From positions 9,505,768 to 9,569,767 of the forward strand of contig CM065300.1 of the NCBI GenBank assembly GCA_032871835.1: 64,000 nucleotides of DNA. Reading direction: 5' to 3'. The DNA is from Dipteronia dyeriana. Taxonomy: Eukaryota; Streptophyta; Magnoliopsida; Sapindales; Sapindaceae. A program made the translations under genes and the position numbers. This document shows positions 45,180-56,200 of this stretch, one piece after another. Below the pieces are notes generated by a model that had not been told where the DNA came from, made no database searches, and worked only from the letters and a program-made list of their open reading frames with translations. Position 1 is the stretch's first letter, and each line of letters begins with the position of its first letter.

Positions 45180-45640
45180 GGTGAATTGAAGCTGGTTGGG
45201 GCTGGACCAAACTACTGTTATCAATGGTAAGCATATTTAATTACAGGGATAGGGATGGGATGTCTTGTCTTTTGTATTTTTTTAATTCATTATCCGTGGA
45301 AAGCTTTTCTCTTTGAAACCTCATGAATTTGTTATACTAAACCCGTTGTAATTTTTTATTACAACGTGCATATAAAATTAAAACTTAGGTAATGTTAGCA
45401 TGTGCTCTTAGTGCATATATTAAAACCATAAAAATTACTTTTATAAGAAAGTCGCATGCTGTATTTATTGCTTAATAAATGCAATGGTTAACGTTCCTTT
45501 TGTAATAACTTTACCTTGAAACTTATGCATAAAAGAGGTCTGTAGTTAGTTGCATATATTTGTAATTTATTTTTTTAGCCTTTTGATGATTGTTCTAAGA
45601 AGTTGGGAGCATTTATTATCAACACTATAATTATTTAACA
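45180..45640 (+). repeat. Block e (copy A)
   Basis: TTGGGGCTGGACCAAACTAC, TCAATGGTAAGCATATTT and ACTTCATG/TTGTTATACTAAACC-type sequence, then TTAAAACCATAAAAATTACT. Related copies lie at 50,640-50,800 (partial), 52,480-52,900 and 61,890-63,290, where the last is split by a MULE-like MITE. It provides the uninterrupted site for that MITE at about 45,367. Confidence 0.75.
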
Positions 45641-45713
45641 AATTATAAATAATTTAAAATAAAACATTTAATTAATTATAAATTGTCACAATTGAATCAC
45701 AACAATTAAAAAA

Positions 45714-45900
45714 AAATAATGATTGGTTACTGATGGTTAGTATCCAAAATACTAACCCCACCAATGGGAGTGTGGCATGTGGCCTATTTCTTTTACTTTT
45801 TACATTATTGTCACAAAATAATGACCTCACCAATTGGATCACTCCCATTGGTGAGGTCATTATTTTAGGTTCTTACTATTCAGTACCAAAGCATTATTCT
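45714..45900. mobile_element. Palindromic MITE, copy A
   Basis: About 187 bp. The left end AATAATGATTGGTTACTGAT pairs with the reverse complement of the right end (AGAATAATGCTTTGGTACTG) and the match continues to CCACCAATGGGAGT, about 55-60 bp of inverted repeat with a short loop. The same element lies at 63,473-63,652 in the other block, so it predates the duplication. The A-rich flanks hide the target duplication. Confidence 0.75.
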
Positions 45901-46079
45901 AAAAAAAACCGAATGTTTTATTCAAATTTTTTATTTTCATTAAAATGATTTTTTAAAATTTAAATTTAAAAAATATCTACTTTTTTACTATATATAACTT
46001 GTTTAACCTTTAATAACATATAATTTTTTAAATTTATATAATTTTAAATTAAAATTAAACTATTTATATATATGCGCCA

Positions 46080-47260
46080 AATGGTTGGTAATTTAACTCT
46101 TATCATTTTGTGAGTGGAAATAGTCTTGTGGGTTCCACAAATGGGATTTATGGTTAGTTGGGTCTAATTAGGGTTCATTCATAATGGGGTTTTATTTAGA
46201 CACAAATAACTAGATCCACTATTAAGTGGATCTGGTTGGTGGCAACCACATTTCTCTATATTTTTATTTGGTGAAACAAATCATAAATGTGTGAACATAT
46301 TTGTCGTTATTTTCTCATTGAGAATTGATGTTAGCTTTGATCATTCGATGTTTGTTACTTCAAACCTGTGTTATTTATTTGTACCTTGATTTGAATCGAT
46401 GATGATAATTTCCAAGTACTTTTGTTAAGTTTTATGTTTATTGTAGTCTTGATCGTATACAAGTGCTGTGTTTTGAATTCAATTTAAACGTATGCATGTT
46501 TTAGCCATTTGAAGTTTTAATCATAAGTATTCATTGCTTGAACATGGGTAACATCCAATCTTGTTCTTACGGCATGCAATTCATGAACTTTTCTGAAAAA
46601 GTCACAATAAAGCTAATTGTAGAATTAAGGTGCTTTATTCACAACTTGTTAGTAGTATCTTGAATATGGTGAATGTAAAAATCTCATTCTATGCATGGAA
46701 GTTTATTGAATCTTATCCTATGATGAATTTAGAATCTGTAGGGGTTTGAAATGCTTTATTCACAACTTTTTAGTAGTATCTTGAATATGGTGAATGTAAA
46801 AATCTCATATTCTATGCATGGAAGTTTATTGAATCTTATCCTATGATGAATTTAGAATCTATAGGGGTTTGAAATGCTGCTTTACATCAAAATTGTGATT
46901 AATTTTTTTGTGTTGAAATTTCCCTATTGTCTCCTAGTGATAGGATTGCCTTGTTATCTGTCTGCAACTTTTTAGAAGGATTAGAAGATGAACTGAGATC
47001 GAGATTAGTGAAGACTTTTTATTATTTGGAGATGGTAAAAAAGCTTATCCTATGATGAATTTCGAATCTATAGGGGTTTGAAATGCTTTACACCAAAATT
47101 GTGATTAATTTTTTTGTGTTGAAATTTCCCTATTGTCTGCAACTTTTTAGAAGGATAGAAGATGAACTGAGATCGAGATTAGTGAAAGACTTTTTATTAT
47201 TTTGTAATTTTGATTTTGTTTGTTTTGTGTCTTTCATTGAATTTGGAGATTTTAGAATTT
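46080..47260 (+). repeat. Locally duplicated AT-rich DNA
   Basis: GCTTTATTCACAACTT and the following sequence repeats at a 121-bp interval (46631 and 46752), nearly identical. AAAATTGTGATTAATTTTTT recurs about 205 bp apart (near 46890 and 47095). No gene. Confidence 0.7.
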
Positions 47261-47520
47261 GTGGTTGATGATGACAAAATCAAGGCTTGTTTCTCAAAAC
47301 ATTCGCAGTGGCCGCCTAATAACTTTCGCCATCGCCAGGCTTGAGAGTTAATGCTGCTTTTATCCTTCCTTGGATGTCTGAGATCTCAATTTGTTTATAT
47401 TTTTTTATTGAATTTTTCATTTTTGTTGTTGTTAAATGAAACAGATAACAAATGTGGGTGGGAAATAGTAAAAAAGCTTTCAATGAAACAGAAAACAAAT
47501 GTGTTTGGAAATAGTAAAAA
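47261..47520 (+). repeat. Repeated module, cluster 2
   Basis: A single well-preserved core at about 47287 (TTTCTCAAAACATTCGCAGT, GGCCGCC). It is followed by the usual CTGCTTTTATCCTTCCTTGG. On minus it is open with ISDIQGRIKAALTLKPG. Confidence 0.7.
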
Positions 47521-47521
47521 A

Positions 47522-50190
47522 GCTTAGTATTTTGAACTGTGTTTATGGGTCCTTATAGTAGTTGTAATTCAAAATAATATATATATAACCCAAACAAAAT
47601 TACAAGCATAATTGGGATTGTTTGAGAGAGCAATTGTCCTAGTTGATATTTTATAATATTATTATTAGGGGCGGGCAAAAATCGATTAAACCGAACCGAA
47701 TCGATCCAATCGGTTTGTTTACAGTTTTTCTTTAGAAACCTGTTCAGTTCGGTTTAAAATAGTGAAAATCAAATTTTCCGGTTCGGTGGTTGAAACCGAG
47801 AACCAAACCAAACCGAACCGAAAATCAGGTATAAAAACAAAAACCCAAAATTTTTCCTTCCATTCTCTCTTTCCCTCTCAACGATGCCTAAACAAAAACC
47901 TTAAATCTCTCCGCCCCTTCTCTCGTCCGCCATCTGCCGTCCGGCTTCTCTGTCATCCAATGATCTGGTGAGCCAACTTTCTCCGCTTCTTCGATTGACG
48001 ATTTGCTCCATTTTCTTCCACGTTCAACGATTTGGTCTTGGAAGTTGGATCGATTTGCTCGACGACTTGGTCTTCAAAGTTGGATCGACATCTAGTTGGT
48101 CTTTCCCTCCCACCGATCATAGATCATTTTGATTTTTTTCGATTTCGATTTTTTTCGATTTCGATTTTTATTAAAAGAAAAAGTTAGTTTATAATTTTTC
48201 GGTTTCATTTTTTTTTCTTTTCGATTTTTGTATATATAACTTTATAAGCACAAATGTGTGTTCCTCTGTTTGTTTCGATTTTGGTTGGTCTCTCCTCCAC
48301 TGACCACACATGTTTGTTTCGTTTTATATATACAAGTCAAATGTGTGTTTCGATTTGTGGTTGGTCCTCAGTTATTTTCGTTCTGTTGTGGTTCTGGTGT
48401 CACAACCATCTGGCCATCTGTTGTTTGTTCATGTGTTCTAATATATTTGATATTTGTAATAAATTTGTTGACACTAAATGCTAGATCTTGATATTTGATT
48501 GGCGATAATTTGTAGATCATATCGTGATAGTAATTTCTTTGATTTGTTTTTCTCTAAATAGATTATTAGATACTCAACAAAGTCTAACAGCCAACCCAAG
48601 TGGGCCCAAAACTGAAATTGTATATCGGATCTGATTAGAACATTTTTTGAAAACCGAATAGTATCGGTTTTATTTCAGTTCACTAACTAAAACTGCTAAT
48701 TTATTATTAATGACATAAGTTAACAACTGTATAATTACATTTATTCTATCGATCGAGTAAAAAAGTACAATAAATACTATCATTTTATAGTAGGTTAACT
48801 CTACCCTTATTGTTATATTAGGTTATTAACAAAGAGTGTTTATTGAGTCCATACAATAAAATTGATTATTAGTAACGAAAATTAATATAAACTAAAATTG
48901 TATAGACAAATTGGTATCGATAATTGTCCTTAACATATGTTATAAGAGCAAATATTAACACAATCATCCTATTATTAAATTAGAATAATTGTTATTTTAA
49001 AAAGTAAAATACCACATACTATTCAATTAGAAATAAAAAAGAAAAGGCAGAAAAAGAAAGAAACGAAGGAGCCAGCTGTTGGGGTGGGTCTATGGGCCAT
49101 ATATATTGGCTATTTAAATATAGGTAACTAGGATAGTTTATATTGGTTTACAGTATCCCGAATGCCAAATGCACCCCCAGAACACTGGCGTACGAAAACA
49201 AACTTGCTGCCAAATAGATCCTAAACGGAGAAAGGATAGTTCTCATTTTTCTCTTATATTTTCATGCTTTTACTAATTGGAAATCAATATATATTTTTGC
49301 ATTCACATGTCAATTGAAATTAGGACTTCCAGTTTCATTTATTTTCTTTTTTCTTGCTTGATTATTTTTGGTGCTCGAGCATCAGTGACGAGCCTTGAAA
49401 TTGTTGCCCTTGCACTTTGATTGTCAGTGAAGAATCTTAAGGGGATTTTTTTTTCTAAGATGTTCTTTTTAGGTAAACTATCTTTTTTTTTTGGGTGCCA
49501 GATCCATGATGTTGATTAATTTACTGCGTTTTCTATCTGCAACTTCCTAATAGGAACTGAAGATGAATGTATAGACTGAGATTCAAATATATGAATTTTA
49601 TTTTTGGTTTTTGCATTGAATTGAGCTGGATTTTGGAGATACGTTAGAATTTGTTGTTTGTGGTTGATGATGACAAATATCAAGGCTTGTTTCTCAAAAC
49701 ATTCACACCGGCCGTCCTGAGGGCTTTCACCTTCGCCAGTCTTGAGAGCTATTGCTACTTTTTTCTTCTTTGGATGTCTTGAGACCTTAATTTCCCATTA
49801 TTTTTTTCATTATTGATGTTGAAATTTTCAATTTTATTGTTGTTCAATGAAATAGAATTACAAATATGTATTCATAGCTATAGCAAATTGTAGTAAGTAT
49901 ATTTGATAACTTAACCTAATTTGTTTTGTTTGGTGAAGGATTACCTTGTTATCAGCAACTTCCTAGAAGGAATTGAAGATGGATATAACAGATTGACAGT
50001 CTAATTAGTGGTAACTTTTTATGAATTTGTAATTGTGATGTGCTTGTTTTGTGTTTTTGCATTGGATTGAATTGGATTTTGGAGCAGTTAAAATTTGTAG
50101 TTTGTGGTTGATGATGACAAAAATCAAGGCTTGTTTCTCAAAACATTTGTTGTGGCCGCTTAAGAGCTTTCTCCTTCCTCAGGCTTGGGA
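47522..50190. repeat. Inverted-repeat arm 1
   Basis: This segment is the reverse complement of 56,330-59,830. Examples: TTGTTTGAGAGAGCAATTGT (47.6 kb) against the inverted TCAATTGCTCTCTCAAACAA (59.73 kb); CAAATGCACCCC near 49170 against GGGGTGCGTTTGG near 57257; GCACTTTGATTGTCAGTGAAG (49.4 kb) against CTTCACTGACAATCAAAGTG (56.95 kb). The arms differ by insertions listed separately. Confidence 0.85.
47666..48700. mobile_element. Insertion of about 1 kb in inverted-repeat arm 1, hAT-like candidate
   Basis: The related sequences at 39.84 and 59.69 kb run uninterrupted through an ATTATTATTA tract, while here the tract is split by DNA beginning TAGGGGCGGGCAAAAATC. Near both ends are AACCGAACCGAA / ATCGGTTTTA words. 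The left end resembles plant hAT ends (TAGGGGTGGGCA-like). The right end (AACTGCTA) gives only a TAG match, and the AT-rich target hides the duplication. Internal frames show no transposase. Confidence 0.5.
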
Positions 50191-50580
50191 GCTAGTGCTG
50201 CTTTATTCTTCCTTGGATTACTGAGACCTTAATTTATCTATATATTTTTTCAAGCCTCGAATTTATCTATATATATATTATTGTTATTGAAATTTTCAGT
50301 TTCATTTTTGTTTATTATTATATTTTTATGTTTGAATATTCATATATGCATCCAAAGTTTTTCACTTTGAGACTTGATAACTTAGATCAGTTGATGTATT
50401 TTGCAATGAATTGTGCTGCATTTTGTTGATATTTTAAGATATGTAGTTTCTAGTTGTCGGTGATGTTAAATTCGAGGCGTTCATAGTGGCTGTCCAAAAG
50501 CTTTTGTCTTCGCCAAGCTTGAGAGTTAATGCTGCTTTTATCCTTCCTTTGATGTATGAGATCATATTTTGTATATATTT
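49660..50580 (+). repeat. Repeated module, cluster 3
   Basis: Cores at about 49686, 50131 and a partial one near 50470 (GGCGTTCATAGTGGCTGTCC). Each is followed by AGAGCTTT-type sequence and GCTGCTTT. Between 49,960 and 50,010 lies the CTTCCTAGAAGGAATTGAAG stretch that precedes the core in other copies. Confidence 0.7.
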
Positions 50581-50837
50581 TATTAATATTATTATTGATT
50601 TTTTCAGTTCTATTTTATGTTTTAATCCTCTGTATTCTGTGCTTTGAAGTTGTCCATGGTAAGCATATTTGATTGTAGATACAGAGTTGCCTTGTCTTTT
50701 GAATATTTTAAATTCATGCATCTGTAAAAGCTTCTCTTTGAAACTTCATGTATTTGTTATATTAAATCCGGGGTAATTTTTTTTATTACAATATGTGCAT
50801 ATAACTCATATAAGATTAATACTTATAACTTCCGTCC

Positions 50838-51443
50838 TTAGGGTGTGTTTGGTATGAGGGATAGGACAATACAAATTGGGACAATTTTCTCATGTTACAT
50901 GTTTGCCAAGTCTGTAATGGGACAAAAAATATCAAATTTTGTTCACTCTTAAGACCTTAGGATAAGTTGTTCCATGCTACGGGACAAATGTCGAAAAGAG
51001 AAATTTACCTTTAATTTTTCAAAAAGTTACGAACATGTACAATATAATAAATGGTTGAAGCAGGACAGAACAGATGGTTCAAATGATCAAAGTGTATCTC
51101 TTAATTTACTTTCAACTCAAAAGCATTCATGCAACAATATATATATATATATATATATATTTATTTATAAAATTATAATGGGATAATTTAAAGAGAGTAT
51201 TAATTTACTTTCAACTCAAAAGCATTCATACAACAATATATATATAAAATTATAATGGGATAATTTAAAGAGAGAGTAAGCCTTTTTCACACTTGTTCCA
51301 TGGAATGGGACAACTTGATCATGGGTTGAACAAATTTTTTGTTTTTTGTCTCACTTTGCGTCTTGTCCCATGTTAAAAGTGTGTCAAACGTGGGACAAGA
51401 GGAAATTGTTTCATGTTGTTATGTCTTGTCCCATGCACCCTTA
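50838..51443. mobile_element. PIF/Harbinger-like (Tourist-type) MITE
   Basis: The element is 50841-51440 (600 bp) and is flanked by TTA on both sides (50838-50840, 51441-51443). It begins GGGTGTGTTTGGTATGAGGG and its right end, reversed, begins GGGTGCATGGGACAAGAC. Further matches inside the ends (GGGACAA, AACAATTT, TGGGACAA) extend the inverted similarity to about 80 bp. A 3-bp TTA target and GGGTG ends fit PIF/Harbinger. A tandem duplication of about 95 bp (AAGCATTCATGCAACAATAT and AAGCATTCATACAACAATAT) and an (AT)n tract at 51139-51160 lie inside. Confidence 0.7.
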
Positions 51444-52050
51444 TGAAAAAAAAACTTGTAATTTGTTTTTTTTAATGTCTTTTACATTTAAGTATTATTT
51501 AGCCCTACTCCAAGCTCTTGGTTCTACCCCGGGTGATTGCATGTTTATTATTTTATTAATTATGCCGTGTTATTGATTGTTTGTAATATCCTAAACATTA
51601 GCCCAATATGCGTTTTATGTCGAAATTGACAATTTGTGATTGGTTTTTGTTGATTTGGACTAGATTTGGGTGTGCCACATTGGCTAGACATGATGATGAT
51701 GGCTATATAAGTATGGAAATAACTTTCATTGGTAGGAGGTCTTTTGGGCAGTGACTTAAGAGCCAATCCGTGCGTGTTTAGGTCCAAAGCGGACAATATT
51801 ATACTAATGTGGAGAATGTATGTTCCATACTTATAACAAATTATGGTAGAAGCATAATTGATGTCATAACCTGGGATTGGATTACCTTGTTATCTCAACA
51901 ACTTCCTAGAAGGAAGAAGGAATTGAAGATGAATATAACAGACTTACAGTTAAATTGGTGGTGACTTTTTATGAATTTGTGATTGTGATGTGCTTGTTTT
52001 GTGTTTTAGAATTGGATTGAATTGGATTTTGGAGAATTTAGAATTTTCGT
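51444..52050. other. Unassigned AT-rich DNA with a partial module
   Basis: 51,840-52,050 carries the CTTCCTAGAAGGAAGAAGG / ATTGAAGATGAATATAACAG part that precedes the repeated module. The rest shows no gene or repeat that could be named. Confidence 0.4.
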
Positions 52051-52440
52051 AGTTTGTGGTTGATGATGACAAAATCAAGGCTTGTTTCTTAATACATTTG
52101 CAGTGTTCGCCTAAGAGCTTTCGTCTTCGCCTAGCTTGAGAGCTAGTGTTGCTTTATGCTTTGTTGTATTGGTAATTTATTGTATTGTTATGTTTGAACA
52201 TTCATACATGCATCTAAAGTTTTTCACTTTGAGACTTATAACTTAGCTCAGTTGATGTATTTTGCAATGAATTGTGTAGCATTTTTTTTTTATATATTTT
52301 AGAATTTGTAGTTTGTGGTTGTCTATGATGATAAATTCGAGGCTTGTTTCTCAAAACATTTGCAGTTTTCTGAGAGCCTTCGCCTTTCGCTTAGCTTGTG
52401 AGTTAATGTTGCTTTTATCCTTCCTTGGATGTCTAAGATC
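52051..52440 (+). repeat. Repeated module, cluster 4
   Basis: Diverged cores at about 52083 (TTTCTTAATACATTTGCAGT) and 52343 (TTTCTCAAAACATTTGCAGT). Both are followed by TTCGCCTTTCGC-like sequence and ATCCTTCCTTGGATGTCT in the second. They are connected by a shared CACTTTGAGACTT stretch. Confidence 0.65.
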
Positions 52441-52479
52441 ATATTTTGTATATATTTTATGTTTGAATCCTCTATTCAG

Positions 52480-52900
52480 ATCCTTGTCAATGGTAAGCAT
52501 ATTTGATTGGAGATATAGAGTTGCCTTGTCTTATGAATTTTTTTAATTCTTGTATTTGTGGAAAGCTTCTCTTTGAAAATTAATGTATTTGTTATATTTT
52601 AAACCTGTGGTAATATTTATTACATGTGCATATATGATTAAAACTTAGGGTAGTGTTAACCGTTTCTTTTAGGGGGCATGTTAAAACCATAAAAATTACT
52701 TTTATAGGAAAGCCAAACATTGCTTTTATTGGACACTTGTTAAACCAATAAATACAGTGTTTGACTTTCTTTTTTTTGTAATTCTTATGTTTTTAACCTG
52801 TGCCACATTAACACTACCTTGAAACATTGCTTTTGTATGTTTTAGCCTTTTGATGATTGTTCTAAGAAATTGAGAGCACTCAGATCAAAGACTTCTTATA
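52480..52900 (+). repeat. Block e (diverged copy in the spacer)
   Basis: TCAATGGTAAGCATATTTGAT, TAGAGTTGCCTTGTCTT, TTAAAACCATAAAAATTACT and CTTTTGATGATTGTTCTAAG match 45.2-45.6 kb. This shows the same block was also copied into the space between the inverted-repeat arms. Confidence 0.65.
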
Positions 52901-53480
52901 ATTCATTTAGATTGTTCAATAATTTCAACAATTGGACTTTCAAACAATGGATTCAGATAGTTTATTGGTTATCAATTTTTGTTTGTTTTGTTTTGCTTAT
53001 GTTTATGGTTCAGTGTTGAAATCACAACTGGAAATCATGGTTTCCAATCCTAATTATTGGACAATCCGGAAAAATCGCAAAAGACAATTATAGAATTAAG
53101 AGCTTTACACAACTATTTTTCTTAGGATGCCTTTAAGTTGTTGCTCTGGTTAGCCAGGAATCTAGATTTGTACCGGTGGCATATATGTTCTCTTTCTATT
53201 CTTTACTGCTATTTAAGTTGATGGTATAAAATAGTTATTTCTTATTCTGTACGGTGTCTATTTATTTTTAAGTTTTTGTACTCATAATCCATAACTAATA
53301 CTGAATTGCAAACTTTACAGTGCCACTCTTCACCAGGGAGTCATCCATCTAGGGTCCCTAAATATTTAGGTCCTTAAATTGTTTGTAAAAAAATTATGAT
53401 TTCAAGAAAAGGTCACGTATGAGAATCATTTGTGGGCGTTTTTTTAAAATCTAGTTTTTTTTTTTTAATTTACAATCAAA
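52901..53480. other. AT-rich DNA without recognised content
   Basis: No gene, TIR or repeated module was seen on either strand. Confidence 0.4.
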
Positions 53481-53499
53481 ATTTGGGGTGGGCCTTGGT

Positions 53500-54570
53500 G
53501 ATTGCCTCACTGGTTGTTAGTGCTGCTTTTATCCTTTCCTCGATGTCCGAGACCCAAATTTCTCTATTTTTTTTTAATTAAATTTTCCAGTTTTATTGTT
53601 GTTTAATGAAACAAATTACAAATATGTGGTTGTAAGGGTATTTGTTTGATTGGATTCTGGTTGCTGTCTGGTGCTGGAGCAAACTGTTGTTCAGTGGTAG
53701 TCATAATTAATTATGACTTGATGATTTGGATCGGTTGATGTATTTTGCAATAAATTTAATTGTATTTTAGAGGTTTGTTAGAATTTGTCTGTACAAATAT
53801 CGAGGCTTTTTTCTCAAACTATTCGCAGAGGGTGGCTTAAGAGCTTTTGCCTGTCTTGAGGGTTAGTGCTGCTTTTCTCCTTTTGATATCTGAAACCTTA
53901 ATTTCTCTCTTTTTTTGTTCAGCGAAACGAATCACAAATATGTGTGAGACTTGATGATGGCTTTGATCATTCTATGTTTGTTTACTTCAAAAGAAGTGTT
54001 ATTTTATTTGTACCTTGAATTGATTTGATGATGATAATTTCAAATACTTTGTCAAGTTTTATGTTTAATGTAGTCTTTATATAATACAATTGCTGGGTTA
54101 TGAATTCAATTATAACATATGATGCATGTTTAAGCCATTTGAAGTTTTAATCATACGTATTCAATAGATAACATCCAAGCTTGTACTTATGGTTTGCAAT
54201 TCATATTAATATATTATTGAACATTTTTGAAAAGTCGCAATACGTTTGAACTATGGTGATGGTAAAAATCTCGTATATTATGCATGGAAGGTAATTGAAT
54301 CTTGTCCTATGATGAATTTAGAATCTATAGGGGTTTGAAAGATGAACTGAGATGCGAACTAGTGGTTTTACTTTTTATTATTTTGTATTTGCTATTTTGT
54401 TTGTTTTGTGTTTTTGCGTTGAATTGAATTTTGTATATTTTAGAATTTGTGGTTGATGATGACAAAATCAAGATTTGTTTCTCAAAACATTCGTCCTGGC
54501 TGCCTAAGAACTTTTGCTTTTGCCAGGCCTGAGAATTGAGAGTTAATGCTGCTTTTATCATTCCTTGATT
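53500..54570 (+). repeat. Repeated module, cluster 5
   Basis: Degraded cores at about 53805 (TTTCTCAAACTATTCGCAG) and 54478 (TTTCTCAAAACATTCGTCCT), plus the downstream part (TTAGTGCTGCTTTTATCCTT) near 53518. The copy near 54510-54570 is joined to the tandem-repeat/LTR-like insert that follows. Confidence 0.6.
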
Positions 54571-55465
54571 CAATGTAGACAGACAGATGTTATCTAGCAC
54601 AGTGAGTACTTTTATCCACATCTATTAGAGAGTGGTCAGTGGAAGTGGAATACCATTCCATTAATCCGATGGTCAGTTTTTATCAGTATTTTGTATAAAT
54701 AGGGGGTCTCTCCCCCATAATTTCCACATTCTGAATCTAAATCTGATATTAGATTTGTGAAATTCTCTATCTTTTGTTCTCAAATTCTCAGTTTAAATAA
54801 AATAACTATTTTCTAGTTAAATTATGTCTGGCTAATTTTATATAGTTGAGGTCAAATGTGATACTGTTGGTATGGAAAATATAATCAAATTTTAGTAAGT
54901 TTATAATTTTTATCTCCCCTCTGATCTTTGTGGAGTTTCTGACTCACCGTAGACAGACAGATATTGTCTAGCACAGTGGATACTTTTACCTATATCTATC
55001 AGAGAGTGGTTTCTCTTCTCTGATCTTTATGGAGTTTTTGACTCACTATAGACAGACAGATATTCTCAAGCACAGTGGGTACTTTTACCTATATCTATCA
55101 GAGAGTGGTTTATCCCCTTTAATCTAATCTTTGTGGAGTTTTGATTGAATGTAGACAGACATATGTTATCTAGTACAATGAGTACTTTTACCCATATCTA
55201 TCAGAGAGTGGTCAGTGGAGTGGAAAACCATCCCATTAATCTGGACTAAATATTAATAATTGGATTATATTCGAATTACGAACAGTGGATCCCTTAGCCC
55301 TAGTATTAGTTTTAATTGATTTACATTTTATAACAAGCTTAGTAATTAATTCAATAAGGACTAGTGAACAACCTCTCTGTGGTTCGATCCGGTCTTACCG
55401 GTTAAATTATTACTATAACACTTTTATATTTGTGGGTATGAACACTTCTTTAGGACGTATCAATT
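54570..55465 (+). mobile_element. LTR-like insert with tandem repeats (possible solo LTR)
   Basis: The repeated module is interrupted after TTCCTTGATTCAA and resumes at ATTGATATTTTCAGTTTC (55466). The insert starts TGTAGACAGACAGATG and ends with AACAACCTCTCTGTGGTTCG, ATCCGGTCTTACCGG and CGTATCA, a pattern typical of the 3' end of plant Ty3/gypsy LTRs (Athila/Tat group). Inside, ACAGACAGATATT, CACAGTG and ATCTATCAGAGAGTGGT recur four times (near 54573, 54949, 55048, 55149), the last three about 100 bp apart. No 5-bp target duplication is evident. Confidence 0.55.
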
Positions 55466-55986
55466 GATATTTTCAGTTTCATTGTTGTTCGATGAAAAAA
55501 TCACAAATGTATTTGGATCTTTGGTCCTTGGGTTGTAGCAAACTAGCGAACTGTGGTAAGCATAACGGATCTCCTCTTAACCTAATTTATTAGACGAAGA
55601 AGCTTATAAGGATATGATCTTGTTATTTAACCGTAACTTCCTAGAAGGAATTGAAGATGAATATAATAGACATGAGATTCAAATTAGTAATTGTGAAGTG
55701 CATGTTTTGTGATTTAGCTTTGAATTGAATAGGATTTTTGAGATGCTAGACTTTGTTGTTTGTGGTTTAGGGGTGGGCACCAAGTTAGTGTTGTTTTTAC
55801 CCTTCCTTGATGTCCGAGACCTTAATTTCTCTCTCTATATATTTTTTATTGTTATTGAAATTTCTAGTTTTACTATAACTATAAATTTCAAGTCTTGTTT
55901 CTCAAAACATTCACACTGGCAGCCTAATAGCTTTCGCCTTCGCCATGCTTGAGTTATCCTTCATTGGATGTAGGGGACCTTAATTT

Positions 55987-56022
<36 letters not shown>

Positions 56023-56200
56023 TATTGAAATTTCCAGTTTTATTGCATTGGTAATTTATTATTCTGTCATGTCAAATCTTATGCGTTTGATCAATTGGAT
56101 TGGATCCATCATCCATGAAGCTATATGGGGCGGGAGCATAATTGATGATAGGGAACATGGTTGCCCTGAAGTTTGCATTATCTTAATTTATAGAAGCCAT
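55466..56200 (+). repeat. Repeated module, cluster 6, with exon-like segment
   Basis: A module core at about 55895 (TTTCTCAAAACATTCACACT) is preceded by the CTTCCTAGAAGGAATTGAAG stretch (55,637) and an AGGGGTGGGCACC fragment at 55770. It is followed by a (TA)n tract (55,990-56,018) and a second copy of the SYAFDQLDWI segment (56,070-56,160). Confidence 0.65.

Larger units (their letters stand above)
39600..46260 (+). repeat. Duplication block, copy A (with beta-tubulin pseudogene)
   Basis: This region matches 58,140-63,990 in order and orientation: TTAGTTTATATTAATTATCG and ATAAACACTCTTTATTAATA (39.64-39.70 against 58.20-58.26 kb), the TCAATTAAGTCAATTGCTCT block (39.87 against 59.72 kb), the beta-tubulin pseudogene, the TGGGGCTGGACCAAACTACT block (45.2 against 61.92 kb), and the MITE (45.7 against 63.5 kb). 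Differences are mainly insertions in one copy or the other. Confidence 0.88.

Noticed and set aside
48254..48491. Two cysteine-rich plus-strand frames (76 and 77 residues)
   Set aside because: They overlap in different frames inside a noncoding insert with T/G-rich composition; no domain or conserved copy was found.
55375..55400. GGTTCGATCC resembling a tRNA T-loop
   Set aside because: No acceptor stem, D-arm or anticodon arm can be placed around it; the phrase is typical of the 3' end of gypsy LTRs.
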